Of a DNA stretch of 64,000 nucleotides, positions 34,373 to 42,821 are shown piece by piece. The notes below the pieces were generated by a model. That model searched no databases and was not told the origin of the DNA. It was given only the letters and a program-made list of their open reading frames with translations. Source of the DNA: Herbaspirillum sp. AP02 (GTDB taxonomy: Bacteria; Pseudomonadota; Gammaproteobacteria; Burkholderiales; Burkholderiaceae_D); contig NZ_JADWMY010000016.1 in assembly GCF_015767275.1 (NCBI RefSeq), positions 28,215-92,214 on the forward strand, read 5' to 3'. The position numbers were made by a program, and so were the translations under genes. Numbering within the stretch: position 1 is the stretch's first letter; the number at the start of each line of letters is the position of its first letter.

Positions 34373-35980
34373 ATGTTGCGCATCTCTGAACTAAGCCTTC
34401 CGTTGAACCATACGGAAGATGAACTGAACGCCGCCATCCTCGAGCGCCTGGGCATCCAGGCCGACGAGATGCTGTCCTTCACCCTGTTTCGGCGCAGCTA
34501 CGATGCCCGCAAGAAGACGGCCATCACCCTGAACTACACCATCGATGTCGCGCTCAGGAACGAGGCCGAGGTCTCGCAGCGTAACGCGAAGAAAACCAAT
34601 GTCGGCCCCACGCCCGACACTTCCTATCATTTCGTCACTCGCGCCCCGGCCACCCTGAAGAAGCGTCCGGTGGTCATCGGGTTCGGGCCGTGCGGCCTGT
34701 TTGCCGCGCTGATCCTGGCCGAGATGGGCTTCAACCCAATCATCCTGGAACGCGGCAAGACCGTGCGCGAGCGCACCAAGGACACCTGGGGCCTGTGGCG
34801 CCAGCGCGAACTGAAGCCCGAATCCAATGTGCAGTTCGGCGAAGGTGGCGCCGGTACCTTCTCCGACGGCAAGCTCTACAGCCAGGTCAAGGACCCCAAG
34901 CATTACGGCCGCAAGGTGTTGACCGAATTCGTCGCCGCCGATGCGCCGCCGGAAATCATGTACGTCAGCAAGCCCCACATCGGCACCTTCCGTCTGGTCA
35001 AGATGATCCAGCTGATGCGCGACAAGATCGAGAAGCTGGGCGGTGAATTCCGCTTCGAACAGCGGGTCGAGGACGTGCTCATCGAAGAGGGCCGCATCCG
35101 CGGACTGACCTTGTCTACTGGCGAACAGATCGAGGCCGACCACGTGGTGCTGGCCATCGGCCACAGCGCCCGCGATACCTTCGAGATGCTCTACGAACGC
35201 GGTGTCTACATCGAGGCCAAGCCGTTCTCCATCGGCTTCCGCGCCGAACACCCGCAGTCGTTGATCGACAAGTGCCGCTTCGGTCCCGGCGCCGGCCATC
35301 CCATCCTGGGCGCGGCCGATTACAAGCTGGTGCACCATGCTGCCAACGGTCGTTCGGTGTACAGCTTCTGCATGTGCCCGGGCGGCACCGTGGTGGCGGC
35401 CACTTCCGAGCCGGGCCGGGTGGTCACCAACGGCATGAGCCAGTATTCCCGCAATGAGCGCAATGCCAACAGCGGTATCGTGGTGGGCATTTCGCCGGCC
35501 GATTATCCCGGTCATCCGCTGGCCGGCATTGCCTTCCAGCGCGAGTGGGAAAGCCGCGCCTACGAGCTGGGCGGCAGCAACTATGACGCGCCGGCCCAAC
35601 TGGTGGGTGACTTCATCGCCAACCGTCCCTCGACGCAACTGGGCAGCGTGGAGCCGTCCTACAAGCCGGGTGTGAAGCTGGGTGACCTCAATCCCTCATT
35701 GCCGAGCTACGCCATCGAGGCCATCCGCGAGGCGCTGCCGGCCTTCGAGAAGCAGATTCGTGGTTATTCCATGCACGACGCCGTGCTGACCGGCATCGAA
35801 ACGCGCACCTCCTCGCCTATCCGCATCAAGCGTGATGACCACACCCTGCAAAGTCTCAACACCAAGGGTTTGTACCCGGCCGGCGAGGGTGCCGGTTATG
35901 CCGGTGGCATCATGTCGGCCGCCATCGACGGCATCCGCGTGGCCGAGGCGCTGGCGCTGGACATGGTGGCGCAGGCCTGA
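34373..35980 (+). CDS. FAD-dependent oxidoreductase/dehydrogenase (COG2509 type)
   Basis: The 535-residue protein has an N-terminal domain of about 90 residues (starting MLRISELSLPLNHTEDEL) and then an FAD-binding dinucleotide fold (VVIGFGPCGLFAALILAEMG, about 98-118), with conserved blocks NVQFGEGGAGTFSDGKL and PAGEGAGYAGGIMSAAIDG near the end. This is the architecture of uncharacterised FAD dehydrogenases annotated near RNA- or redox-related genes. The reaction is unknown. It is divergent from the MarR-GNAT fusion and the shared operators suggest common control. A -10-like TAGAAT lies at 34275-34280 with TTGGGG 18 bases before it. Confidence 0.85.
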   Translation: MLRISELSLPLNHTEDELNAAILERLGIQADEMLSFTLFRRSYDARKKTAITLNYTIDVALRNEAEVSQRNAKKTNVGPTPDTSYHFVTRAPATLKKRPVVIGFGPCGLFAALILAEMGFNPIILERGKTVRERTKDTWGLWRQRELKPESNVQFGEGGAGTFSDGKLYSQVKDPKHYGRKVLTEFVAADAPPEIMYVSKPHIGTFRLVKMIQLMRDKIEKLGGEFRFEQRVEDVLIEEGRIRGLTLSTGEQIEADHVVLAIGHSARDTFEMLYERGVYIEAKPFSIGFRAEHPQSLIDKCRFGPGAGHPILGAADYKLVHHAANGRSVYSFCMCPGGTVVAATSEPGRVVTNGMSQYSRNERNANSGIVVGISPADYPGHPLAGIAFQREWESRAYELGGSNYDAPAQLVGDFIANRPSTQLGSVEPSYKPGVKLGDLNPSLPSYAIEAIREALPAFEKQIRGYSMHDAVLTGIETRTSSPIRIKRDDHTLQSLNTKGLYPAGEGAGYAGGIMSAAIDGIRVAEALALDMVAQA

Positions 35981-36028
35981 TTGCCGGCAGCTAGTCCGCT
36001 ACCGGACGGGTTGTCCGACCGCCCATGC

Positions 36029-36063
36029 AAAACGCCGCTCCGGTTGCCCGGAGCGGCGTTTTT
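36029..36063. terminator. Bidirectional terminator between the FAD oxidoreductase and phasin genes
   Basis: AACGCCGCTCCGG and CCGGAGCGGCGTT (13 bp, four-base loop) are flanked by A on the left and T on the right, serving both convergent genes. Confidence 0.93.
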
Positions 36064-36097
36064 CGTTTGCCTTGCTGGTATGGCCTGGCGCTGTGGC

Positions 36098-36667
36098 TTA
36101 CTTCTTGGCGCGGGCCGAAGCGACGGTCTTTTCAGCCGCAGCGGTGAATTGCTTGGTGGCGTTGGCCAGGTTGGCTTCCAGGGTTTCCACAGCCTGCTTG
36201 GAGTTCTTGGACAGTTGCTCGTAGGCTGCGTTGGCGTTGGTCAGGGTGGCCTTCAGGATGGACACGGCCTGTTCCGAACCCGGGGGCGCATTCTTGCTGA
36301 TCTCGTCGATCAGGGCCGACAGCTTGCGGCTGGTTTCGGAAATCTGGGCTTCAGCCGCCTTGGTGAACTCAGCCTGGGTCGAGGACACGATGCCGGCCAG
36401 GTGACGGCTGTAGGCGGTGGCCTTCTCGGCGCCCGGCTGGGCTTGTGCAGCGGCCAGCGCCAGCAGTTCCTGCGGATCCTTGGCCGAGGCCAGCTGCTTG
36501 GCAGCGGCGGTGGCTTCTTCCAGCGTGGCCTTGGTGGCCGACAGGTTCAGTTCAACGATCTTTTCCACGCCTTCGAAGGCCTTGGCGGTCAGGCTGTTGA
36601 TGAGGTCCAGGTGGGCTTGCAGGTTGGCCTTGGTAGCGGCGGAAAACTGATCTTGGTACGAAAACAT
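36098..36667 (-). CDS. phaP: Phasin (polyhydroxyalkanoate granule protein)
   Basis: Phasins coat PHA storage granules. The 189-residue product has the phasin domain start MFSYQDQFSAATKANLQAHLDLINSL and is otherwise Ala-rich amphipathic helix with no signal peptide, ending in a basic AKK tail. Two ATGs are near: the inner one (36667) has AGGAG six bases upstream and matches the usual MFS start, while at the outer one (36673) AGGAG touches the ATG. The upstream region holds two copies of a TTTGTGCGCCGCA element that could bind the PHA regulator. Confidence 0.93.
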   Translation of the reverse strand: MFSYQDQFSAATKANLQAHLDLINSLTAKAFEGVEKIVELNLSATKATLEEATAAAKQLASAKDPQELLALAAAQAQPGAEKATAYSRHLAGIVSSTQAEFTKAAEAQISETSRKLSALIDEISKNAPPGSEQAVSILKATLTNANAAYEQLSKNSKQAVETLEANLANATKQFTAAAEKTVASARAKK

Positions 36668-36784
36668 GTTCATCTCCTAGGTGATAGATATGACAAATGA
36701 GCAAATGAGCTTGCCGACGAGCGTGACGATCAAACAATCGGCTTTCGAGAGCGGCTTTCGACCAGAATCAACAAACAATCATGA

Positions 36785-36801
36785 TTTGTGCGCCGCAACA
36801 A
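36785..36801. promoter_or_regulatory. Candidate PHA-regulator site 1 upstream of phaP
   Basis: TTTGTGCGCCGCAACAA shares its first 13 bases with site 2. It lies about 118 bases upstream of the phasin ATG. PhaR/PhbF-type control is a guess from gene context. Confidence 0.45.
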
Positions 36802-36840
36802 TTCCTATTTTATGCACTTCTTTGGTGAAATCAAGTGTTA

Positions 36841-36857
36841 TTTGTGCGCCGCACAAA
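36841..36857. promoter_or_regulatory. Candidate PHA-regulator site 2 upstream of phaP
   Basis: TTTGTGCGCCGCACAAA is a palindrome with 8-base arms around a single central C. Site 1 repeats it 56 bases away. It is the most symmetric element in the phasin upstream region. Confidence 0.5.
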
Positions 36858-36866
36858 AATAGTCCG

Positions 36867-36891
36867 GGCGTCGTGGAAATTATGCGACGCC
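36867..36891 (-). terminator. Hairpin after the patatin gene
   Basis: GGCGTCG and CGACGCC form a 7-bp stem with an 11-base loop, 26 bases beyond the patatin stop on the minus strand. A T-rich stretch (TATTTTTG) follows six bases later on that strand, so this may be a weak terminator. Confidence 0.45.
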
Positions 36892-36916
36892 ACGCCCGCA
36901 GCGGCTTTGCGGGCAA

Positions 36917-38131
36917 TCAAGCCGAACGTTCGGTCGTTTTCTCAGGCCGCACCTGCGTATGGCCGCCGGGTAGATCATGCACCACGATGCCGGCGTCGGT
37001 CTCGCTGAAGGCACAGCCCTTGCCCAGGGCGATGGCGCGCAGGCCGTCCTGGTAACCCTGTTCCCAGCGCCACAACACCGAGCCACGGGCGAAGTTGACG
37101 TCCTTGGAGGCCATGTTCCAGTCTCGTCCTGCATAGGCCAGTCGGACGATGTGAATGGTACTGTCGGCGCCGAGCTCGGCCATCATCTGCTTGTCTTCCT
37201 GGGTCAGCATTTCACGCGGCAGGCGTTTATAGAGTGCATGGGCGGCACGCCGCAGGTGGTACTGCTGCAGGTAGGCATCGATGTGGCGCTGCGAACGCGA
37301 GGCGAAGGTGACGTCCTTCTCGCGCGTCTGCACCTCTTCCAGGGTACGCGGTTCGGGACCGTCGGCATGCCACAGGTCCACCATCATGCACAGCAGGTTG
37401 GTGCGCGGCTCATCGTTGAGGACGGCTTCCAGCGGCGTGTTGGAATACAGGCCACCGTCCCAGTACAGCTCGCCATCCACCCGTACCGGTGCGAAACCCG
37501 GGGGCAGGGCGCCGCTGGCCATGACGTGTTCCGGTCCCAGTGGCTGCTCTCGGGAGTCGAAGTTGACCAGCGTGCCACAGGTGACCTTGACCGCCGCCAC
37601 CGTCATGCGGATGCCGGACTGGCTGTTGAGGTAATCGAAATCCACCAGCCGCGACAAGGTCTCGCCCAGCTCGGCGGTGCTATAGAAACTGGCGTCCTCG
37701 GGTGACACCGGCAGGCCCAGCGAAAAGGCATTGAGCGGGCGCGGCCGGAAGAAGCCGGGTGCACCCCGCAGGAAGGTATCCAGCGTAGTCACGCGGGTGG
37801 CCCAGGGGCGCAGTGCATCGGGCACCTGGCGCAGGTCGAACAGGTCGGGGTGGGCCACCGTTTCCCAGAATTCGCGCAGACGGGCGATGCGGGTCTCGCG
37901 CGGGTTGCCGGCGATCAGGGCGGCATTGATGGCACCGATCGAGGTCCCCACCACCCAGTCCGGCGTGAGGTCGTGCTCGTGCAAGGCCTGATAGACACCA
38001 GCTTGGTAAGCCCCCAGCGCGCCACCACCTTGCAGCACCAGCGCCACGCGCGGCCTGACCGCCGGCACGGCGGACCGGCTGGCGGGTTTGCGGGGAGCGG
38101 ACGGGGCTGTCTGTTCGGGGTCCTTGCGCAT
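36917..38131 (-). CDS. Patatin-like phospholipase with C-terminal DUF3734-type region
   Basis: The 404-residue protein has the patatin oxyanion block GGGALGAYQAG (35-45), nucleophile Ser64 in GTSIG and the catalytic Asp in YWDGGLYSN, so the Ser-Asp dyad is complete. An extra C-terminal region (from about residue 290, with RRAAHALYKRLPREM and ending in an Arg/Glu tail) follows, as in PhaZ-like patatin proteins near PHA genes. The start has AAGGA before ATG 38131. It lies upstream of phaP on the same strand. Membrane lipid or PHA-related hydrolysis are both possible. Confidence 0.88.
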   Translation of the reverse strand: MRKDPEQTAPSAPRKPASRSAVPAVRPRVALVLQGGGALGAYQAGVYQALHEHDLTPDWVVGTSIGAINAALIAGNPRETRIARLREFWETVAHPDLFDLRQVPDALRPWATRVTTLDTFLRGAPGFFRPRPLNAFSLGLPVSPEDASFYSTAELGETLSRLVDFDYLNSQSGIRMTVAAVKVTCGTLVNFDSREQPLGPEHVMASGALPPGFAPVRVDGELYWDGGLYSNTPLEAVLNDEPRTNLLCMMVDLWHADGPEPRTLEEVQTREKDVTFASRSQRHIDAYLQQYHLRRAAHALYKRLPREMLTQEDKQMMAELGADSTIHIVRLAYAGRDWNMASKDVNFARGSVLWRWEQGYQDGLRAIALGKGCAFSETDAGIVVHDLPGGHTQVRPEKTTERSA

Positions 38132-38259
38132 CGTTCATCCTTTCAGGGAGTGCCTGTCACCGCCAGGGCGACCACATCGTCAAGGAGTCTAGGATAGCGC
38201 GCTTACGGGAACGTGACCGGACCAATATGCAAGTGCCGGCAAATGCCTGGTGGCACCGA

Positions 38260-38466
38260 TCAGCTGGCCAGCCAGGCCTCGATCAGTTGACGTGCCTGTG
38301 CATCGATCTGTTCCAGGTCGACCTCATGACGGCGATGGAAGATCATCAGCGCGTACAGCCCGGCGAGGGCATTGACTTCGGGGGACAGTGCGCACTCCTC
38401 TCCGCTGGCCGGGCGCTGCTGGCGCCAGTAGTTGATTGCATCTTCGAGTTCGGTGAGGGTGAGCAT
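38260..38466 (-). CDS. DUF3717 domain protein
   Basis: This 68-residue protein fits DUF3717: it starts LTELEDAINYWRQQRPASGEECALSPEVNALAGLYALMI and ends in an Asp/Gln-rich helix. It appears all-helical and cytoplasmic. The family is restricted mostly to Burkholderiales and has no known role. It is monocistronic here. Confidence 0.8.
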   Translation of the reverse strand: MLTLTELEDAINYWRQQRPASGEECALSPEVNALAGLYALMIFHRRHEVDLEQIDAQARQLIEAWLAS

Positions 38467-38776
38467 GGCGGTGATTCTTGATAAAGACTTAAGCTGAAAC
38501 GTCGGCGCATTCTAACGCATTTCGCCCCCGAATACTGGTTGGAAATACAGTGCTGCCGCGCTTGCCCGAGGGTATCAACCCACGGTCCGGCGCTGGTCGC
38601 GCCATGGGCAGCATGCGAAAAGCAAGCAAGCACATGCGTAATGCTTCGTTCGGATTCACAGGTCGCTTTGCTCTAATGAACGTCTGCTGACGCAAGGCTT
38701 GCACCACCGGTCTCTCATTTTTTACTGAGCTGGCCCCGACCTTGCCCTGACTTCTCCCCGAACTTGATCGCCCGCC
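38467..38776. other. Intergenic region, 310 bases, no gene seen
   Basis: It lies between DUF3717 (minus) and the sulfur acquisition gene (plus). No clear hairpin, repeat or -35/-10 pair stands out. Confidence 0.4.
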
Positions 38777-40039
38777 ATGACCCAGACTGCTGCTGCTTCC
38801 GCCACCCTGCTTGATACCCTGCCGCCACCCTCGGCCACCTCCACCTCCACCCGCCTGGTCGCCCGCATCCGCGACGAGGCCGAGGCGCTGGCCGCTGCCC
38901 GCAAGTTGGCCGAGGATTTCCGCCGTGAAGCCGGCCTGCGCGACCGCGAACGCAAGCTGCCCTGGGACGAGCTGGAGCGCTACGTGCGTTCCGGCCTGTG
39001 GGGCATCAGCGTGCCCCGCGAATACGGTGGCGCCGGTGTGTCCTATGGCACGCTGGCCGAGGTGATCGCCATCATCTCCGCTGCCGATGGCTCGCTCGGG
39101 CAGATTCCGCAGAACCACTTCTATGCGGTGGAGCTCATCCGCGTCAACGGCAACGAATCGCAGAAGCGCTTCTTCTTCGAACGCGTGCTGCAAGGCGACC
39201 GCTTCGGCAACGCCCTGGCCGAACTGGGGACCCGCACCTCGCACGAGCGCAAGACCAGCCTCGCGCGCAACCCGAATGGCCCCGGCTACCGCATCAATGG
39301 CCGCAAGTTCTACGCCACCGGTGCGCTCTACGCCGACTGGGTGCCGACCTCGGTGATCGACGAACAGGGCGTGCAGCAACTGGCCATCGTCCCGCGCCAT
39401 GCCGCCGGCCTGACCGTCATCGATGACTGGTCCGGCTTCGGCCAGCGCACCACCGGCAGCGGCAGCGCCGTATTCGACAACGTGCAGGTGCCGGCCGACG
39501 CCGTGATCGGGTTTGCCTCGGCCTTCACGCGCCCCACCCAGATCGGCCCGCTGGCGCAGATCCTGCACGCGGCCATCGACCTGGGCATCGCCCGCGCCGC
39601 GTATGCCGACCTGCTGGAGTTCGTGCGCACCCGTTCGCGTCCCTGGATCGACAGTGGCGTCGAACGCGCCGGTGACGATCCACTGACCCTGCGCGAAGTG
39701 GGCGACCTGACCATCCAGCTGCATGCCGCCGAGGCACTGCTGCAGCGTGCCGGAGACCGGCTCGATACCGCCGCCGCAGAGCCGACCGAAGACAGCGTGG
39801 CGGCCGCCTCCATCGCCGTGGCCGAGGCACGGGTATTGACCACCGATGTCTCGCTGGCCGCCGGCAGCAAGCTCTTCGAGCTGGCCGGCTCGCAGGCCAC
39901 CCTGGCCGAACATAATCTCGATCGCCACTGGCGCAATGCCCGCACGCACACCCTGCATGATCCGGTGCGCTGGAAATACCATGCCATCGGCAACTACGTG
40001 CTCAACGGCCAGAAGCCGCCACGCCACGGCGCACTTTGA
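38777..40039 (+). CDS. sfnB: SfnB family sulfur-acquisition flavin monooxygenase (acyl-CoA dehydrogenase fold)
   Basis: The 420-residue protein is an acyl-CoA-dehydrogenase-like flavoprotein of the SfnB/DszC type (SGLWGISVPREYGGAGVSY, then GQIPQNHF, then DDWSGFGQRTTGSGSAVF). Members oxidise sulfur compounds such as sulfones or thiophenes during sulfate starvation. The first 25 residues are a Thr/Ser/Pro-rich extension. It is followed 17 bases later by an NtaA-like monooxygenase, so the two probably act together with reduced FMN from a reductase encoded elsewhere. Confidence 0.9.
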   Translation: MTQTAAASATLLDTLPPPSATSTSTRLVARIRDEAEALAAARKLAEDFRREAGLRDRERKLPWDELERYVRSGLWGISVPREYGGAGVSYGTLAEVIAIISAADGSLGQIPQNHFYAVELIRVNGNESQKRFFFERVLQGDRFGNALAELGTRTSHERKTSLARNPNGPGYRINGRKFYATGALYADWVPTSVIDEQGVQQLAIVPRHAAGLTVIDDWSGFGQRTTGSGSAVFDNVQVPADAVIGFASAFTRPTQIGPLAQILHAAIDLGIARAAYADLLEFVRTRSRPWIDSGVERAGDDPLTLREVGDLTIQLHAAEALLQRAGDRLDTAAAEPTEDSVAAASIAVAEARVLTTDVSLAAGSKLFELAGSQATLAEHNLDRHWRNARTHTLHDPVRWKYHAIGNYVLNGQKPPRHGAL

Positions 40040-40056
40040 GCCATCCGGGAGCCATC

Positions 40057-41436
40057 ATGAGCAGGAAGGAAATCCGCCTCAACGCATTCAACATGAACTG
40101 CGTCAGTCACATCAACCATGGCCTGTGGACGCACCCCCGCGACCGCTCGCAGGACTACACCGATATCGCCTACTGGACCGACCTGGCGCGCCTGCTGGAG
40201 CGGGGCAAGTTCGATGGGCTGTTCCTGGCCGACATCGTCGGCGTGTATGACGTCTACCAGGGCAATACCGACCTCACCCTGCGCGAGACCATACAACTGC
40301 CCGTCAACGATCCCATGATGCTGGTCCCGGCCATGGCCGCCGTGACCGAGCACCTGGGCTTCGGCATCACCGCCAACCTGAGCTACGAAGCCCCGTTCCT
40401 GTTCGCGCGCCGCATGTCCACCCTGGATCACCTGAGCAAGGGGCGCGTGGGCTGGAACATCGTCACCGGCTATCTCGACAGCGCCGCCCGCGCCATGGGC
40501 CTGCACGAACAGCTGGAGCACGACCAGCGCTACGACCGCGCCGACGAATTCATGGAAGTCGTCTACAAGCTCTGGGAAGGCAGCTGGGAAGACGGTGCCG
40601 TACTGCGCGACCGCACGCGCCGTATCTACGCCGACCCGGCCAAGGTACACAAGATCGCCCACCATGGCGACTACTACCACGTCGAAGCCATCCACCTGAG
40701 CGAACCCTCGCGCCAGCGCACGCCGGTGCTGTACCAGGCCGGTTCCTCCGGGCGTGGCCAGGCCTTCGGCGCGCGTCATGCCGAGTGCGTCTTCATCTCC
40801 AGCCAGAGCAAGGATGCCACCCGCAAGCTGGTGCAGAGCATCCGCGAGGGTGCCGTGCGCGAGGGGCGCGATCCGGAGGCGATCAAGATCTTCATGGGGC
40901 TGACCGTGGTCACCGGCCGCACCGAACAGGAAGCCCAGGACCGCTATCGCGAATACGCCCGCTACGCCAGCCCGGAAGCCGGCCTGGCCCACTTCTCGGC
41001 CGGCACCGGTATCGACTTCTCGCGCTACGACCTGGATGAACCGATCCGGCCCGCCAAGACCAACGCCATCCAGTCGCTCACCAAGGCGGTCACGCAACCG
41101 GAGTCGAACTGGACCAAGCGCAAGCTCCTGCAGCAACTCGAACTGGGTGGCCGCTATGCCAGCATCGTCGGCGCCCCGGATCGCATCGCCGACGAACTGG
41201 AAAGCTGGGTCGCCGACACCGGCATCGATGGCTACAACCTCACCCGCACGGTCACGCCGGAGAGTTTCGAAGACTTCGTCGACCTGGTCATTCCGGTGTT
41301 GCAGGAGCGTGGCTCCTACAAGCGTGAATATGCGCAGGGCAGCCTGCGCGAAAAGCTCTTCCAGCGCGCAGCGACCCTGCCGCAAGAGCACGTGGGCGCG
41401 GGGTTCCGGAGGGCCGCTGCGGTCGAGCACGCCTGA
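40057..41436 (+). CDS. NtaA/DmoA/SnaA family FMN-dependent monooxygenase
   Basis: The 459-residue luciferase-like enzyme has the family start RLNAFNMNCVSHINHGLW, then FDGLFLADIVGVYDVY and STLDHLSKGRVGWNIVTGYLDS, and PVLYQAGSSGRGQAFGARHAE. Such enzymes use FMNH2 and oxygen to attack sulfides, dibenzothiophene sulfone or NTA-type amines. ATG 40057 has GGGAG six bases before it; a TTG seven codons upstream overlaps sfnB and is less likely. Sulfur scavenging is the best reading of the context. Confidence 0.9.
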   Translation: MSRKEIRLNAFNMNCVSHINHGLWTHPRDRSQDYTDIAYWTDLARLLERGKFDGLFLADIVGVYDVYQGNTDLTLRETIQLPVNDPMMLVPAMAAVTEHLGFGITANLSYEAPFLFARRMSTLDHLSKGRVGWNIVTGYLDSAARAMGLHEQLEHDQRYDRADEFMEVVYKLWEGSWEDGAVLRDRTRRIYADPAKVHKIAHHGDYYHVEAIHLSEPSRQRTPVLYQAGSSGRGQAFGARHAECVFISSQSKDATRKLVQSIREGAVREGRDPEAIKIFMGLTVVTGRTEQEAQDRYREYARYASPEAGLAHFSAGTGIDFSRYDLDEPIRPAKTNAIQSLTKAVTQPESNWTKRKLLQQLELGGRYASIVGAPDRIADELESWVADTGIDGYNLTRTVTPESFEDFVDLVIPVLQERGSYKREYAQGSLREKLFQRAATLPQEHVGAGFRRAAAVEHA

Positions 41437-41557
41437 TTTCACCCCGGGTGCTGGCGCGTGTTGGCACATGCGCGCAGCACATAAGCAAAGCGGAAATGAT
41501 TCCTTCCGCCCCGCTTGAGCGGTCGCTACATTGGACCTTTTTCAATCGGGGAAGAGA

Positions 41558-42379
41558 ATGAAGTTCAACGCAGCAAAATGGTTTTCCGGCATCGCCCTGT
41601 GCGCGCTCGTCAGCATCGGCGGGACGGCACAGGCAGCACCGGATCAGGTGATCCGCGTCGGCGTGACCAGTGGTCCGCACGCCCAGATCTTCGAGCAGGC
41701 ACGACGCGTCTTCGAACGCGACAACCCTGGCTACAAGATCAAGATCATCGAGTTCAACGACTACATCCAGCCCAACGCCGCCCTCGATGCGGGCGAACTC
41801 GACGCCAACAGCTACCAGCATCGCCCCTTCCTCAATGCCCAGATCAAGGCACGCGGCTACAAGCTGTATGCCGAGGGCAAGACCATGATCGGTCCGATGG
41901 CGATCTATTCGAAGAAGTACCGCAAGCTTGAGGACGTCCCTACTGGCGCCAAGATCGGCATCCCCAACGACCCCGCCAACGAAAGCCGCGTACTGTTGCT
42001 GCTGCAGAAGCATGGCGTCATCAAGCTGCGCGCCGGCATCGACCCGCTCATCGGCACCAACGCCACCCCCATCGACATCACCGAAAATCCGAAGAAGTGG
42101 AAGTTCGTCGAGATCGACGCCGCGCAACTGCCACGCACGCTGGACGACCTCGATGCCTCCGCCATCAACGCCGACTACGCTTCCAAGGCCGGCTTCAATC
42201 CCGCCCGCGACAGCCTGGTGGTGGAAAGCGGCGACAGCCCCTATGCCTGCCTGATCGCCGTGCGTGAGAAGGATCGCGGCCAGCCCTGGCTGGGCAAGCT
42301 GGTGCAGGCCTACCAGTCGCCGGAGGTGAAGCAGTACATCGAGACGGAGTTCAAGGGCGGGATTCTGGCGGCGTGGTGA
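41558..42379 (+). CDS. MetQ/NlpA family ABC transporter substrate-binding protein
   Basis: The 273-residue protein has a signal peptide ending near GTAQA and the NlpA block IRVGVTSGPHAQIFEQA, then DANSYQHRPFLNAQIKARGYKL and YSKKYRKLEDVPTGAKIGIPNDPANESRVL. MetQ proteins bind methionine or related sulfur compounds in the periplasm. Unlike E. coli MetQ there is no clear lipobox. No metN or metI is adjacent, so it must use partners elsewhere. It follows the two sulfur monooxygenases, which suggests a role in sulfur uptake. ATG 41558 is chosen for its GGGGAAGAGA leader and signal peptide. Confidence 0.9.
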   Translation: MKFNAAKWFSGIALCALVSIGGTAQAAPDQVIRVGVTSGPHAQIFEQARRVFERDNPGYKIKIIEFNDYIQPNAALDAGELDANSYQHRPFLNAQIKARGYKLYAEGKTMIGPMAIYSKKYRKLEDVPTGAKIGIPNDPANESRVLLLLQKHGVIKLRAGIDPLIGTNATPIDITENPKKWKFVEIDAAQLPRTLDDLDASAINADYASKAGFNPARDSLVVESGDSPYACLIAVREKDRGQPWLGKLVQAYQSPEVKQYIETEFKGGILAAW

Positions 42380-42550
42380 CAACGGCAGTTTCGATCTCGC
42401 AGTAGTTTTGGAACTGGTGCGAAATGTTTTGACGCCGCGGCCTTTCCAAGAGGATTTGCCTTTTACCAGCTGATATTCGCTTACCTTCCCGATGGCGCGT
42501 CGAATCCCAGGATGACGCCAACATCGACAATCACATCGGAAGGCAGGCAC

Positions 42551-42703
42551 ATGAGGAATTTCTTTCGGAAACTCTGGCGGGATTTATGCAAAGGTGAAAT
42601 CCACTCCGCACCTGTGGCGTGGGAGGTATTCAGTATCGGACTGCTATTGGTTATCGCCCTGTTTGTCGGTGCGGAGCGGCTGGTGGCCTATCTGTTGCAC
42701 TGA
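42551..42703 (+). CDS. Small membrane protein, 50 residues, unknown
   Basis: The 50-residue protein has a basic N-terminus (RNFFRKLWRDLCKGE) followed by one hydrophobic helix (about 25-46, WEVFSIGLLLVIALFVGAER), so it should be a single-pass inner-membrane protein. An AAGGCAGG-like ribosome site precedes ATG 42551. I do not recognise the family, and no neighbour explains it. It could be a stress-induced membrane microprotein. Confidence 0.5.
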   Translation: MRNFFRKLWRDLCKGEIHSAPVAWEVFSIGLLLVIALFVGAERLVAYLLH

Positions 42704-42821
42704 CCGCCGGACAAGTCCCGCACTCGCGTTTCGGTCATTGCTCTTGAACGGGTAAAATGCTGGCTCCCCCAGCGCGCCACATTTCACGGCACCTGGTCCC
42801 GAGACAAACATCAAACCGCAC

